Shown here piece after piece: positions 1 through 9,861 of a stretch of DNA of 64,000 bases. Where the stretch lies: contig CAZTTO010000005.1 of the NCBI GenBank assembly GCA_964616465.1, positions 62,001-126,000 of the forward strand. The letters are read 5' to 3'. The stretch is from JAFLBI01 sp964616465 (lineage in GTDB: Bacteria; Bacteroidota; Bacteroidia; Chitinophagales; Chitinophagaceae). Position 1 is the first letter of the stretch, and every line of letters begins with the position of its first letter. The notes below the pieces were generated by a model that had not been told where the DNA came from, did not search any database, and saw nothing but the letters and a program-made list of their open reading frames with translations. A program made the translations under genes and the position numbers.

Positions 1-2
1 GC

Positions 3-845
3 TTTCAATTGCAGCATATAGCAACTCCATTTTCAGCTACATCCCCCCTTTATAAAACAGGAATAGCAGTCGGTGATTATCCAATTGATCATCATCACCG
101 CGAAAACACCAATGCACCGCAGCATTTGAATTTTTATCCCGTACCAAGTTTTAATCTCCCCCTAGGTTGTCTCATTCCGCAAAAGCTAAAGGGACTCATT
201 GTTGCTGAGAAAAGCACAAGCATAAGCAATGTGGTAAATGGAACTACCCGACTTCAACCTTGTGTAATGTTAACGGGACAAGCTGCAGGTGCATTGGCGG
301 CTATTTCGGTTAAAAACAATCTTTCGGCACAAGACATACCTGTAAGAAGTGTTCAGATATCACTCTTACAATATGGCGCTTACATTATGCCCTATTATGA
401 TATTAAAGTTGATCATCCGCACTTTCAATCTATCCAAAAAATTGGTGCTACTGGAATTATTAGAGGAAGGGGAGAACCTTATATGTGGGCGAACAGAACT
501 TGGTTTAAACCCGACTCTACCGTAAAATCATCAGATTTTAAAACCCACATTGCTGAGTATGTTGAAATAACATCATTCTCGTCTAATAAACCTTTGTTAA
601 CTATTCAAGATGCAATAGAAGTGGTTTGGAAAATGAGTGAGCAACAAACTTCTATCCATAGTAAAAAAACATTCAAAACAAACATTGAATTAGAAGAGGC
701 AATTCGTTCAATGTGGGATAAGTGGGGCTTTACGAATTTCAATTTGTCAAGACCTATTACAAGAGTAGAACTAGCTGTTTTAATAGATAAGGCCATAGAT
801 CCATTTTCAAATATTCCAATCAATCATGAAGGAAAAATAATTTAA
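3..845 (+). CDS. FAD-dependent oxidoreductase, C-terminal part (cut by window start)
   Basis: The reading frame is open from the first bases, so the N-terminal FAD-binding Rossmann part lies outside the window. What remains shows the C-terminal signature of the FAD_oxidored family (PF12831-like): GIAVGDYPIDHHH near the start, then a stretch around IPQKLKGLIVAEKS and the motif TGQAAGALAA, which closes the FAD-binding fold. The last ~150 residues form an extra region with DHPHFQSIQKIGATGI and PITRVELAVLIDKAIDPF, resembling the SLH-like tail often attached to these proteins in Bacteroidota. The ATG at 882 of the SusC gene follows after 36 bases, so it is probably co-transcribed with the glycan-uptake genes. 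The substrate cannot be told from the sequence; family members in polysaccharide loci are presumed to oxidise sugars or related small molecules. Confidence 0.8.
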   Translation, partial: FQLQHIATPFSATSPLYKTGIAVGDYPIDHHHRENTNAPQHLNFYPVPSFNLPLGCLIPQKLKGLIVAEKSTSISNVVNGTTRLQPCVMLTGQAAGALAAISVKNNLSAQDIPVRSVQISLLQYGAYIMPYYDIKVDHPHFQSIQKIGATGIIRGRGEPYMWANRTWFKPDSTVKSSDFKTHIAEYVEITSFSSNKPLLTIQDAIEVVWKMSEQQTSIHSKKTFKTNIELEEAIRSMWDKWGFTNFNLSRPITRVELAVLIDKAIDPFSNIPINHEGKII

Positions 846-881
846 TCAAACATGTATTCTCTAAACTCCAAAACAATAATT

Positions 882-3800
882 ATGAAAAGGCGATTGCTAT
901 TACTGCTTATGACGCTTCTTTCAGCTAGCTTTTTATGGGCACAGCAGGTACGCGTAACTGGAAGGGTTACAAGTGCTGGCTCAGGAAATGCAGCAGAAGG
1001 CGTTTCAGTGAATGTTAAAGGATCCAAGAAGGGAACAATGACCCTCTCGAATGGATCTTATTCAATTGATGCAAATACTGGCGATGTTCTGGTATTTTCA
1101 GCAGTTGGATTTGAAACCAAGGAAGTATCTGTTAATGGCTCTACAATTGATGTGGTCTTACAAACAACTGCGGGTGATTTGGGAGAAGTAGTTGTAGTAG
1201 GATATGGTACACAACGTAAGAGTAATTTAACAGGTTCATTGGTGCAATTAAATAATGAAGCGCTTACAAAGCGTCAGGTGTCTAGTGCAAGTCAGGTATT
1301 ACAAGGCTTGGCACCGGGTGTTACAGTTCAACAACAATCTGGCCGTCCGGGTGCTGATGGTGCAAGTATACGTATTAGAGGAGAGAGTTCTATCTTAGGA
1401 AACAGTACACCTCTTGTAATTATAGATGGATTACAATTGCCAACTGGAACTGGCTTAGATGCTTTGAACCAAATTGATCCGAATGTAATTGAAAGCGTAA
1501 CCGTTTTGAAAGATGCTGCATCTACTGCAATTTATGGTAATCGTGCTTCGGCTGGTGTGATTTTGGTTAAAACTAAGAGAGCACAAAAGAAGGGCTTAAC
1601 ATTAAGTTATAACAGCTTTGTAACAAAGCAGAGCTTTACATCTCTTCCTGAGAGAGTAAGCGCCTTGGATCATATGTTGTTAAGTAATGTAGCTGAACAA
1701 AACAGAACTGGTAATCCAAATGCATCTGTATTTCCTCAGACTTTGATTGATGCATACAGAACAAGACCTGCAGATAATTTGGAAATTATTGATACAGATT
1801 GGTTAAAAGAAGTATTAACAAATAGTGGGTTAATGCATAACCATAACGTACAAATCAATAGTGGTGGTGAGCGATTGAATCTCTTTACTTCATTCACTTT
1901 CTTTGATCAGAAGGGTTTAACGCCTAACACCAATTTTAAGCGCTATGATCTTCGTATGAATCCTGAGTTTAAGGTGAATGATAAGCTTACATTAATAGGT
2001 AACATTGCTTATACTAGCAACCTAACAGTTACTCCTTCAACTGGTAGTCCAGAATTTATCATTCGTCAGGCAATTGGACTTCCAGCAATTGGTGGTGGTA
2101 AGTTTGGTCCAGGTATGTATGGAACTGCTGCTCAAAGTAATAATCGTAATCCAATTGCAATGGTAGAATCTGCCGGTACTTCTGAAACACAGGGTACTAA
2201 TTTGCTAACTCGTTTTGGGTTCAATTTTAGACCTATTAAAGATTTAGAGATTGAAGCATTTTGGGGTAGAGAAACAAGAAATCCTTACACAAAATCATTT
2301 GTACGTAACGTAAATATTTTTCAACCAAATCTGGTAACTCGTGGATATGATTTAGTAGGTCAATGGCCTGGTACAACTCAATTAACTGAAACATGGCGTA
2401 ATGATGTGTATCGTACTTGGTTGGGACAAGCTACTTATTCAAAGCGTTTTAGAGATGCTCATCAGATTAAAGTAATGGCAGGTGGACAAAGTGAATATTA
2501 TAGAAACTATTTCTTTGGTGCAAGCCGCTTAGGGTTTAATAATCCCAACCAACCATTCTTAAATGTTGGTACTGGTGCTCAAACAAATAATGCTGGAGTA
2601 AGTGAACTTGCTTTGGTTGGTTTCTTTGGTAGGGTGAATTATGATTATGAAGGCCGTTATCTTGTTGAGATAAATGGTCGCCGTGATGCTTCAAGTCGTT
2701 TCTCACAGGCTCGCGATAAGCAGTGGGGAACATTTGGTTCTGCTTCTGCTGGTTGGGTATTTTCTCGTGAAAAGTTTTTTAGTGGACTTTCAGAGTATAT
2801 CAGTTTTGGTAAGTTAAGAGGTTCTTTGGGAGTAAATGGTAATCAGAATATAGGCTCAAACAACTATGTGTTTGATGCATTCTATCAAAACTCATTATAC
2901 AATAACCCATTAAATGGAACCAACGCCTACTTCAATAACCAAACTACTTTTGGAGTGGCTTTGCTTCAATTTCCTAACCCAGAGCTACAGTGGGAGCGTT
3001 CTCAACAATGGAATATTGGTTTAGACGTTAGCTTTTTGAAAAACTTTACAATTACTGCCGACTATTTTGTGCGTACACTTAAGGATATGATTCTTCAGCG
3101 CACTTTACCACAGTCGGCTGGTGGATTGGCTAATCCATTTGTAAACGCAGGTACTATGGAAAACCGCGGATGGGAGTTAACTTTAAACTATAAGAAGAAC
3201 TTCAAGAAATGGAGAATAGATGCAACTGTAATGGTATCTGATGTGAAGAATAAGGTGTTGAGTTTGGTAGATGGTTTACCGTTTATTGGAGATGGAATTA
3301 GAACAACTGCTGGTCAGCCTTTGAATTCTTATTTTGGTTACAGAGCATTAGGTTTCTTCGCAGATTCTAACGCAATCAAAACAGCACCTGTACAATTTGG
3401 TGTGCCATGGAATCCTAATCCTGCACAAGGAACCAAACCAGGCGATATGCGTTATGCAGATATTAGTGGGCCCGATGGAAAGCCAGATGGTGTTGTAAAT
3501 GCACTAGATCGTGAATTTTTAGGAAATGCTTTCCCGCGTTATGAATACAGTGTAAACTTGAATCTTGGTTATGGCAACTTTGATATCAATATTTTTGGAC
3601 AGGGTGTTGGTATGCGCGATAACTTCTTAAGTGGAACTGGTGCTATACCGTTTGCAAGTAATGATTTTGCAGCATCGCTTTTAGAACAGCACAAAAATCA
3701 TTGGCGTCCTGATAACCAGAATGCACTTTTCCCGCGTTTGCTTCCTTCTGGTTTTGGCGGTAATAACTATTTATTGAGTAATTGGTGGATTCGTAGTGCT

Positions 3801-4019
3801 GCTTATTTCCGTATTAAGAACATTAATCTCGGATACACACTTCCAGCACAAACATTGCAAAAGATGAAGATTACCAATTTAAGGGTTTTTGTGAGTGGAC
3901 AGAATTTGTTTACACTAACATCGGCATGGAGAGGATTTGATCCAGAAATTAATAATGCTAATGCTGAATTCTATCCAATTCAACGCACGTTCACGGCGGG
4001 TGTGAATGTAACCTTCTAA
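882..4019 (+). CDS. SusC/RagA-type TonB-linked outer membrane transporter
   Basis: A 1045-residue TonB-dependent outer membrane transporter of the SusC/RagA family, which imports oligosaccharides or other large ligands together with a SusD lipoprotein. After a signal peptide (MKRRLLLLLM...SFLWAQ) comes a carboxypeptidase-regulatory-like domain (about residues 20-105), then the plug beginning GDLGEVVVVGYGTQRKSN, the SusC/RagA signature LKDAASTAIYGNRASAGVI, and a long beta-barrel ending in aromatic-rich TAGVNVTF. An upstream in-frame ATG at 852 would add ten residues ahead of the signal peptide; the ATG at 882 gives a normal signal sequence and is preferred. The stop codon overlaps the SusD start by one base (TAATG), so the two are translationally coupled. 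Confidence 0.95.
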   Translation: MKRRLLLLLMTLLSASFLWAQQVRVTGRVTSAGSGNAAEGVSVNVKGSKKGTMTLSNGSYSIDANTGDVLVFSAVGFETKEVSVNGSTIDVVLQTTAGDLGEVVVVGYGTQRKSNLTGSLVQLNNEALTKRQVSSASQVLQGLAPGVTVQQQSGRPGADGASIRIRGESSILGNSTPLVIIDGLQLPTGTGLDALNQIDPNVIESVTVLKDAASTAIYGNRASAGVILVKTKRAQKKGLTLSYNSFVTKQSFTSLPERVSALDHMLLSNVAEQNRTGNPNASVFPQTLIDAYRTRPADNLEIIDTDWLKEVLTNSGLMHNHNVQINSGGERLNLFTSFTFFDQKGLTPNTNFKRYDLRMNPEFKVNDKLTLIGNIAYTSNLTVTPSTGSPEFIIRQAIGLPAIGGGKFGPGMYGTAAQSNNRNPIAMVESAGTSETQGTNLLTRFGFNFRPIKDLEIEAFWGRETRNPYTKSFVRNVNIFQPNLVTRGYDLVGQWPGTTQLTETWRNDVYRTWLGQATYSKRFRDAHQIKVMAGGQSEYYRNYFFGASRLGFNNPNQPFLNVGTGAQTNNAGVSELALVGFFGRVNYDYEGRYLVEINGRRDASSRFSQARDKQWGTFGSASAGWVFSREKFFSGLSEYISFGKLRGSLGVNGNQNIGSNNYVFDAFYQNSLYNNPLNGTNAYFNNQTTFGVALLQFPNPELQWERSQQWNIGLDVSFLKNFTITADYFVRTLKDMILQRTLPQSAGGLANPFVNAGTMENRGWELTLNYKKNFKKWRIDATVMVSDVKNKVLSLVDGLPFIGDGIRTTAGQPLNSYFGYRALGFFADSNAIKTAPVQFGVPWNPNPAQGTKPGDMRYADISGPDGKPDGVVNALDREFLGNAFPRYEYSVNLNLGYGNFDINIFGQGVGMRDNFLSGTGAIPFASNDFAASLLEQHKNHWRPDNQNALFPRLLPSGFGGNNYLLSNWWIRSAAYFRIKNINLGYTLPAQTLQKMKITNLRVFVSGQNLFTLTSAWRGFDPEINNANAEFYPIQRTFTAGVNVTF

Positions 4020-5824
4020 TGAAACATCAAATGAAAATGAGTATGAAAAAGATATATATGATGTCGCTTTTGTTGGCTTTAATAGGACTAGGCGGCTGTC
4101 AAAAATTCTTAGATAGGAAGCCATTAGATGCATCCTCTGCAACAAACTTTTTATCTAACCAAACTGAAATGGAGGAAGGACTCACTGGGGTTTATGGCGC
4201 AGCTATGTGGGTGTTTCCAAATAACACTCCATTAATGTTTGCTGTTGAAGCTTCTACCGACCTTGCTATTAAGCGTGGTGGTAATGCTGAAGATTTAGTT
4301 GCTATGGGACAAAATGGTCCGTTCCTTTTGAACAACGATTTAGTTAATCGTTGCTGGAACCAAGCTTATCGTTTAATTCAAAGAGCTAATCAGCAATTAG
4401 CTGGAATGCCTAATGGTAGAGCCAATGTTCCAAACCAGGCTTATAGTAGAATTATGGCGGAAGCCTTAACCTTGAGAGCATGGGGTTACTTCCATTTGTT
4501 GTATATGTTTGGTGATGTGCCTTTCTATACAACTCCTCCTACAGTAACAGAAGTGTTGAATGCCACTCGTACACCTGTTCGTACAATAGTTGAAGCATTG
4601 TATAGAGATATGGATAGCGCTGCGGCTCGCTTTGATGCTGCGAATGCTCAACCTATTCTTGCAAATGGACGAGTTAATAAAGCAGTAGCACTTGGTATTA
4701 AAGCTAAATTAGCTCTGCTTATTAAGGATTATCGTACTGCAGCTGTAGCAACTAAAGCAATCATGGATGGCAATCAGTATGGATTGAATCCTAGTTATCC
4801 TGCTTTGTTCATGTTATCTGGTCAAACTGCAAATGTGAACAGAGAAATTTTATTCAATCAGACTTATCCAACAGATCAATTGAATCCTCAAAACTGGCAG
4901 GTAGTACTTTCAATTCCTCGTCAGGTTACAAACTCACAAAGTAGCCATTTCCCTTCTCAGGTTTTGGTTGATTTGTTTGAAGGAAGAGATGGTCAGCGTA
5001 TTGATCAGTCAACTGTCTATAATCCTGCTGCTCCTCGTGAAAACAGAGATCGTCGCTTGCGTTGGACAGTTATTATGCAGGGAGACACAGTTAACTGGAG
5101 AAATAATACCAATATTCTTCCTTACGTAAATCCAAATGAAAGAACCATATACAATATCTATTCTAATGTGCGTCGTCGTTTTAACTGGGGAACTGGTCAA
5201 TTTGATAACGTAACAGGTAATAATGATTGGATTGGAGCACAAGCCGCTGGAATTCAATGGCAGGTTAGTGCTACAGGAAATATTGGTGGCGTTGGCTATG
5301 CTTGGAGAAAGTATTTGGATAGCACACAGTACGTATGGGAAACTAAAACTGGTTATATCCAAATGCGCTACGCAGATATTTTATTGATGTATGCTGAAGC
5401 TAAAATGGAATTAAATGAAATTGATGGAACAGTTTTAGGTGCATTAAATGCTGTAAGAATTCGAGCAGGACAACCAGCTGTAACAACCACCAACCAAGCT
5501 GCATTAAGGACAATTATTCGTCGTGAGAGAGCAGTTGAATTTGCAGGAGAAGGTCTACGATTGTTTGACCTGCGTAGATGGGATATTTACGGTAAAGCCA
5601 ATAGCTTCCCAGTTGTAGGTGCTGCATTCGATCCAGCTGTACCTCCAGCAATTCCAACATTTGATGCTGATAATGTTCCTAACTACACTTCTAGTATCAA
5701 CCAGCGTATTCGTTTCCGTAATCAAACAAGAAACAACGCGGATGATCGCTTTAAGTTATGGCCATTGCCAACATTTGAGGTTGATGTAAATCCAAATGGG
5801 ATGAAGCAAAACCCTGGATGGTAA
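4019..5824 (+). CDS. SusD/RagB-type surface glycan-binding lipoprotein
   Basis: SusD-family lipoprotein of 601 residues that caps the SusC barrel and delivers ligand. It has a lipobox ending in Cys27 (GLGGC) and an N-terminal KFLDRKPLDASSATNFLSN segment followed by EMEEGLTGVYG, typical of the SusD-like N-terminal domain. TPR-like helices follow, and the C-terminal RagB/SusD region contains QMRYADILLMYAEAKMEL and RRERAVEFAGEGLRLFDLRRW, both characteristic. ATG codons at 4031, 4037 and 4043 are alternative starts; the last gives MKKIYMMSLLL directly and is equally plausible. It is coupled to susC and ends just before a strong intrinsic terminator, so the FAD gene, susC and susD look like one transcription unit. 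Ligand specificity cannot be read from the sequence. Confidence 0.95.
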   Translation: MKHQMKMSMKKIYMMSLLLALIGLGGCQKFLDRKPLDASSATNFLSNQTEMEEGLTGVYGAAMWVFPNNTPLMFAVEASTDLAIKRGGNAEDLVAMGQNGPFLLNNDLVNRCWNQAYRLIQRANQQLAGMPNGRANVPNQAYSRIMAEALTLRAWGYFHLLYMFGDVPFYTTPPTVTEVLNATRTPVRTIVEALYRDMDSAAARFDAANAQPILANGRVNKAVALGIKAKLALLIKDYRTAAVATKAIMDGNQYGLNPSYPALFMLSGQTANVNREILFNQTYPTDQLNPQNWQVVLSIPRQVTNSQSSHFPSQVLVDLFEGRDGQRIDQSTVYNPAAPRENRDRRLRWTVIMQGDTVNWRNNTNILPYVNPNERTIYNIYSNVRRRFNWGTGQFDNVTGNNDWIGAQAAGIQWQVSATGNIGGVGYAWRKYLDSTQYVWETKTGYIQMRYADILLMYAEAKMELNEIDGTVLGALNAVRIRAGQPAVTTTNQAALRTIIRRERAVEFAGEGLRLFDLRRWDIYGKANSFPVVGAAFDPAVPPAIPTFDADNVPNYTSSINQRIRFRNQTRNNADDRFKLWPLPTFEVDVNPNGMKQNPGW

Positions 5825-5856
5825 TTCATGAGCAGTCATTTTCATATTTCAAACAA

Positions 5857-5886
5857 GGGCGGCGTTTCTACGCTGCCCTATTTTTT
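5857..5886 (+). terminator. Intrinsic terminator after susD
   Basis: An 8-bp stem GGGCGGCG / CGCTGCCC (one G-T pair) with a 6-base loop is followed by TA and six T residues. It lies 33 bases after the susD stop and before the DUF5009 gene, separating the uptake pair from the downstream genes. Confidence 0.8.
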
Positions 5887-5900
5887 ATAAATTGTGAAGT

Positions 5901-7313
5901 ATGCAAAATAGAAATGAAAGCTTAGATGCTTTAAGAGGATTTGCTATTTTATCTATGGTTTTGAGTGGTGCTATTGCCTTTGGCGGTGTGTTGCCTGCTT
6001 GGATGTATCATGCACAAGTACCTCCACCATTGCATAAGTTTGATGCATCTATACCTGGAATTACTTGGGTTGATTTGGTTTTTCCGTTTTTTATCTTTAG
6101 TATGGGTGCAGCGATTCCGCTTGCTCTGAAAAAGTATATTGACCAAGGGAAAGGATTTATTACTGTTGCACAATTAGCAATAAAGAGATTTCTTCTTTTA
6201 GCTTTTTTTGCATTGTTTTCTCAACATATGAAGGCTTGGGTCATTAGTCCTTCTCCTGATTACCAGGATCAGTTGCTATCTATACTTGGGTTCATCTTGT
6301 TATTTTTTCAATTTTATGAATACAAAGGTGATAAGTTTAAAATTGTATTCATTGCACTGAAAGTATTTGCTTTCATTATAGGTTGTTTACTTTTATCAAG
6401 GTTGCCTTTTTGGAATGGAACTGGATTCGAAAAATATAAAAGTGATATCATTATTCTTGTGCTAGCTAATATGGCATTTTTTGGTACTGTAATTTATTTT
6501 CTTACTAGAAGTCAACCTTTGCTTAGAATTGGAATTCTTCCTATCATAATGGCAGTTTTTCTGTCATCAAAAGATCCTGCAAGTAGTTGGACAAAGCTTG
6601 TATTTGAATGGAGTTCTGTAGGAGAAATTAAAATTGATTGGTTGTATAAGTTTTATTTTTTGAAATACTTATTTATTCTCTTACCAGGAACCATCGCGGG
6701 TGAATGGTTGCTTGAATCATTTAAGAATGAGGCAAAATCTCAAGTATTAAGTCATCAAAAATATATTAGCATAAGCCTCTTGATATTAATTTTAGTAGGT
6801 TTTAATCTATACGCTCTTTTTGCGCGTGAACTCTTTCTGAATTTAGTTGTGTCGCTTGCAATCATAATTGCAATTCTGTTTTTAATCAAAGAACTTCCTC
6901 TTTCTCATTTATATCGGCGATTAGCAATGGCTGGATCGTATATATTAATTCTAGGGTTATTTTTTGAAGCGTATGAAGGCGGAATAAAAAAAGATCCATC
7001 TACTTATAGCTACTACTTTGTAACAACAGGCCTTGCATTTTTGTGTATCATTCTTTTTGAAATATTAAGTCGATTTACGTTCAGTAGTAAAATCACATTT
7101 TTCTTGGCTTTGAATGGAAAGAACCCAATGGTCGCTTATGTTGCTGGAAGTTTGTTTGTATTACCTGTTTTAAGCATTACTGGACTTGATGAGGTTTTTA
7201 ATAGTATGACACAAAACGCTTGGATGGGTTTTTTAAAAGGTATCTTATTTACAGGCCTTGTTTCTCTTATAACAATACTTTTTGTAAAAAAAGGCTGGTT
7301 TTGGAAAACATAG
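5901..7313 (+). CDS. DUF5009 / NagX-like multi-pass membrane protein
   Basis: A 470-residue integral membrane protein with about 11-12 hydrophobic segments. It opens with RNESLDALRGFAILSMVLSG, the N-terminal signature shared by YeiB/NagX and heparan-alpha-glucosaminide N-acetyltransferase-like proteins. GITWVDLVFPFFIFSMGAAIPLAL follows, which is typical of the DUF5009 group, and GKNPMVAYVAGS is seen near the C-terminus. Related proteins transfer acyl groups across a membrane or are linked to amino-sugar transport (NagX); a role in handling GlcNAc-type glycans fits the neighbouring GH20-like gene but is inferred. The gene meets the GH20-like gene tail to tail with one base between the stop codons. 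Confidence 0.8.
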   Translation: MQNRNESLDALRGFAILSMVLSGAIAFGGVLPAWMYHAQVPPPLHKFDASIPGITWVDLVFPFFIFSMGAAIPLALKKYIDQGKGFITVAQLAIKRFLLLAFFALFSQHMKAWVISPSPDYQDQLLSILGFILLFFQFYEYKGDKFKIVFIALKVFAFIIGCLLLSRLPFWNGTGFEKYKSDIIILVLANMAFFGTVIYFLTRSQPLLRIGILPIIMAVFLSSKDPASSWTKLVFEWSSVGEIKIDWLYKFYFLKYLFILLPGTIAGEWLLESFKNEAKSQVLSHQKYISISLLILILVGFNLYALFARELFLNLVVSLAIIIAILFLIKELPLSHLYRRLAMAGSYILILGLFFEAYEGGIKKDPSTYSYYFVTTGLAFLCIILFEILSRFTFSSKITFFLALNGKNPMVAYVAGSLFVLPVLSITGLDEVFNSMTQNAWMGFLKGILFTGLVSLITILFVKKGWFWKT

Positions 7314-7314
7314 T

Positions 7315-9795
7315 TTATTCAAACATAATTAATTCTTCTATTTTAAAGCCAGCGCCTTTGTGCAATAATTCAATCTGAATATGGTTGATAAGTAGGTTTT
7401 TATTAAAAAAGTGGAACAATGTTTTCTTGTCCTTTCCTGTAATAGCAGCAAATATTGCTCTTTCATCTTTTTCATCTCTTAATTCAACTCCATACCTTAA
7501 TACTTTTTCAGTAAGAATCTGATTGTCTTGTAAAAAAATAATACGCGCAACTGCAGATCCTTCTTGAATGATATTGTCAGTAGATGATTTTAAAGAAAAT
7601 CCCGTGATCATTTTTTCTTCAAATTTGTATGATGCATTAGCAGGAGCATTAGTCAAATTTGTTTGAGTTATATTTTTTAGAGCAACAGAGGATGCTATTT
7701 TCCATCCTGTTTTATTTTTGATTGGTTTTGACTGGCCATAGAATCTATTGTTCCATTCTTTGATAGCATTGTAGGGTAGTTTTTCAGGCATCTCTTTTCT
7801 TCCACTCCAAGCATAGTCCATTGCTAAAATGTAGGCGCCAAATTGTTCTATGTTCAGCAGCATATTTTTCTCACTACTTTCAAAATCGGCCCAAGTAGTT
7901 TGTAATACACCAGCTTGCTCTTGTTGAGCTGCTAATACAAATCCACGTACATTATTAGGATGTAACCAAGGTGAGGCAATGGGACGTAAATTATTTTGTT
8001 TCCAAATCTTGAGATTTGTGATATAAATAGATGGATCAGCATTATTGATATAGTGCCAGTCGGCAATAAAGCTGTTTTTTGGAATACTGTTTCTGATTGT
8101 TTCAGCCCTTTCTTTACTCATTCCATTAAGCGCATCGGGTCCTTCGCCAGGGCCTAAACCCATATCGCCCCATAGCATAAGCGATGCTTTTCTTTTTTTT
8201 GCAAACCTATTGAGATCGTTTATTTGAATTTTCCAAAAGTCAATTTCTTTTTCTCTGGGTAAATGAAATCCAATCATGCCAATTTCGTCAAAACCAACAT
8301 GCATTACCGAAGGCTCCAATAACTTAAATGCCTCTTTCCAAATGTTTCGGACTAATTTTCTAGCTGCAGGAATTTCTGGATTGAGTGTATAGGGATAAGC
8401 GGGATTAACTGCGTATTTTCTAAGGTTGGTGGGTTTGAAAAACCATTCCATGTGACCCAAACTTTGAATTAGTGGAATAGGTTCAACATGTTTGCTGCGA
8501 AGCCATTCGAACTCCGATTTTAAATCTTTCAATGGAATTGAAATTCTCGAGTGTATTTCTGGTAATGTTTCCCATTCTGCCTGTTCACATTGAATGACAG
8601 CTTTATTCATCTTTAAGGGCAACAAAACTCGCTCATACATTTTTTGGTGAAATGCCCAGGATTGAGCACCTGTAAACATGTGAATTCCTCTCCATGAAAT
8701 GGATGGACTATCTATGATAATACCAGTTGGGATATGTAGTTCGCCCCCTTTATTGTAAACAAGTTGCGCAATGGTGTGTAATGCATGCTGAATCCCAACT
8801 TCTGTATGATGTTGAATATTAATTCGATTTTTAGTGATGTTTATTTCGTATCCTTCTTTTGGTAGCGATAATTTCTTTTCTAAGAAGATATTCGGTGTGC
8901 AAGTTTTTTCAATTTGCCAATTTAATTGAATGATATCTCGAAGTTGTTCTGCTTCTTTAGTTTTTACTGATGAAGATGATTCACAAAGATTGTAGCTATC
9001 ATTTTCTAGATTGATAAATGAAGGCCTGGGAATTACTTCCATTTTTAGAACTCCTGAAGTCCAAGCATTTGTTTGTTTTAATAGAGTGACATTAATATTT
9101 GTATCTACTTTTATAATATCACTTGACAATTGAATTAGTTCAATTTTAAAATTTCTCTTAAAATCTGAATTCGGTTGTATTAGAATATCTGACTCAAAAA
9201 GTTGTATGAATTGTGAACGAATTGTGTAATCGCTTTCTTTGGGACTTAGGTTTGCATCTATTTTAATGTTAAATGGCTGGTCTGAACGAAACTTATAGTG
9301 GCCGAAGTTTGTAATAACTTCTAGTTCTTTATCGTGAAACTTTTTTAAGTCTTCAAGGCTTATTTCCTTTTGTTGATACATCCATCTGGCTTCTTTAAAA
9401 AAGGGAAACCAAAGCCGTGTATGTATAATATCTACAAGTCCACTATCCGATCTATTCCATTTACAATTAATATTGACATCTATTATGTTACCTTTTTGCT
9501 GTCTTGAATATTTGCCTGCTACTGCTGTATTATGGCTGCCAATTTCAAGTATATCTGTATCAGGCCGACTGCTATCGGCGTCTTGCTCCCACCATGTAAA
9601 AAAATAATGATGATGCTTTTTATCAAATGTAAAAAAATTTATTTCAGAGCCAACGCTCCATTGCAAATCATTGGATGAAATAAATAATCCCTTCTTTGGG
9701 ATTAGCCTGTTGTTTAATTGTGCATACGATGAACAACAATAAACAATCGTCAGTAAGCTAAAAACTAAACGCATAATAAGTAATTGTTGTTTCAA
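7315..9795 (-). CDS. GH20-like secreted glycoside hydrolase (beta-N-acetylhexosaminidase family)
   Basis: An 826-residue secreted protein with signal peptide MRLVFSLLTIVYCCSSYAQ (a second ATG seven codons in, at 9774, may be the start). The first ~270 residues match nothing I recognise and look like a beta-rich accessory domain. Residues ~290-370 resemble the GH20b domain, and from SWRGIHMFTG the TIM barrel of family 20 begins. The catalytic pair is visible as HVGFDEIG with Asp503-Glu504; the usual form is HxGGDE, so Gly is replaced by Phe here. A conserved Trp-rich end (WADFES, MDYAWSGR) is present. Family 20 enzymes remove terminal beta-GlcNAc/GalNAc by substrate-assisted catalysis. It is the last gene of a minus-strand trio with GH92 and GHL10 (gaps of 66 and 55 bases). 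Confidence 0.8.
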   Translation of the reverse strand: MKQQLLIMRLVFSLLTIVYCCSSYAQLNNRLIPKKGLFISSNDLQWSVGSEINFFTFDKKHHHYFFTWWEQDADSSRPDTDILEIGSHNTAVAGKYSRQQKGNIIDVNINCKWNRSDSGLVDIIHTRLWFPFFKEARWMYQQKEISLEDLKKFHDKELEVITNFGHYKFRSDQPFNIKIDANLSPKESDYTIRSQFIQLFESDILIQPNSDFKRNFKIELIQLSSDIIKVDTNINVTLLKQTNAWTSGVLKMEVIPRPSFINLENDSYNLCESSSSVKTKEAEQLRDIIQLNWQIEKTCTPNIFLEKKLSLPKEGYEINITKNRINIQHHTEVGIQHALHTIAQLVYNKGGELHIPTGIIIDSPSISWRGIHMFTGAQSWAFHQKMYERVLLPLKMNKAVIQCEQAEWETLPEIHSRISIPLKDLKSEFEWLRSKHVEPIPLIQSLGHMEWFFKPTNLRKYAVNPAYPYTLNPEIPAARKLVRNIWKEAFKLLEPSVMHVGFDEIGMIGFHLPREKEIDFWKIQINDLNRFAKKRKASLMLWGDMGLGPGEGPDALNGMSKERAETIRNSIPKNSFIADWHYINNADPSIYITNLKIWKQNNLRPIASPWLHPNNVRGFVLAAQQEQAGVLQTTWADFESSEKNMLLNIEQFGAYILAMDYAWSGRKEMPEKLPYNAIKEWNNRFYGQSKPIKNKTGWKIASSVALKNITQTNLTNAPANASYKFEEKMITGFSLKSSTDNIIQEGSAVARIIFLQDNQILTEKVLRYGVELRDEKDERAIFAAITGKDKKTLFHFFNKNLLINHIQIELLHKGAGFKIEELIMFE

Positions 9796-9861
9796 TAGTT
9801 TTTTTAGAATGCGTAATAGAACTTCAAGACCCTAGCAAGAATTCTTTTAAATGAAACGACT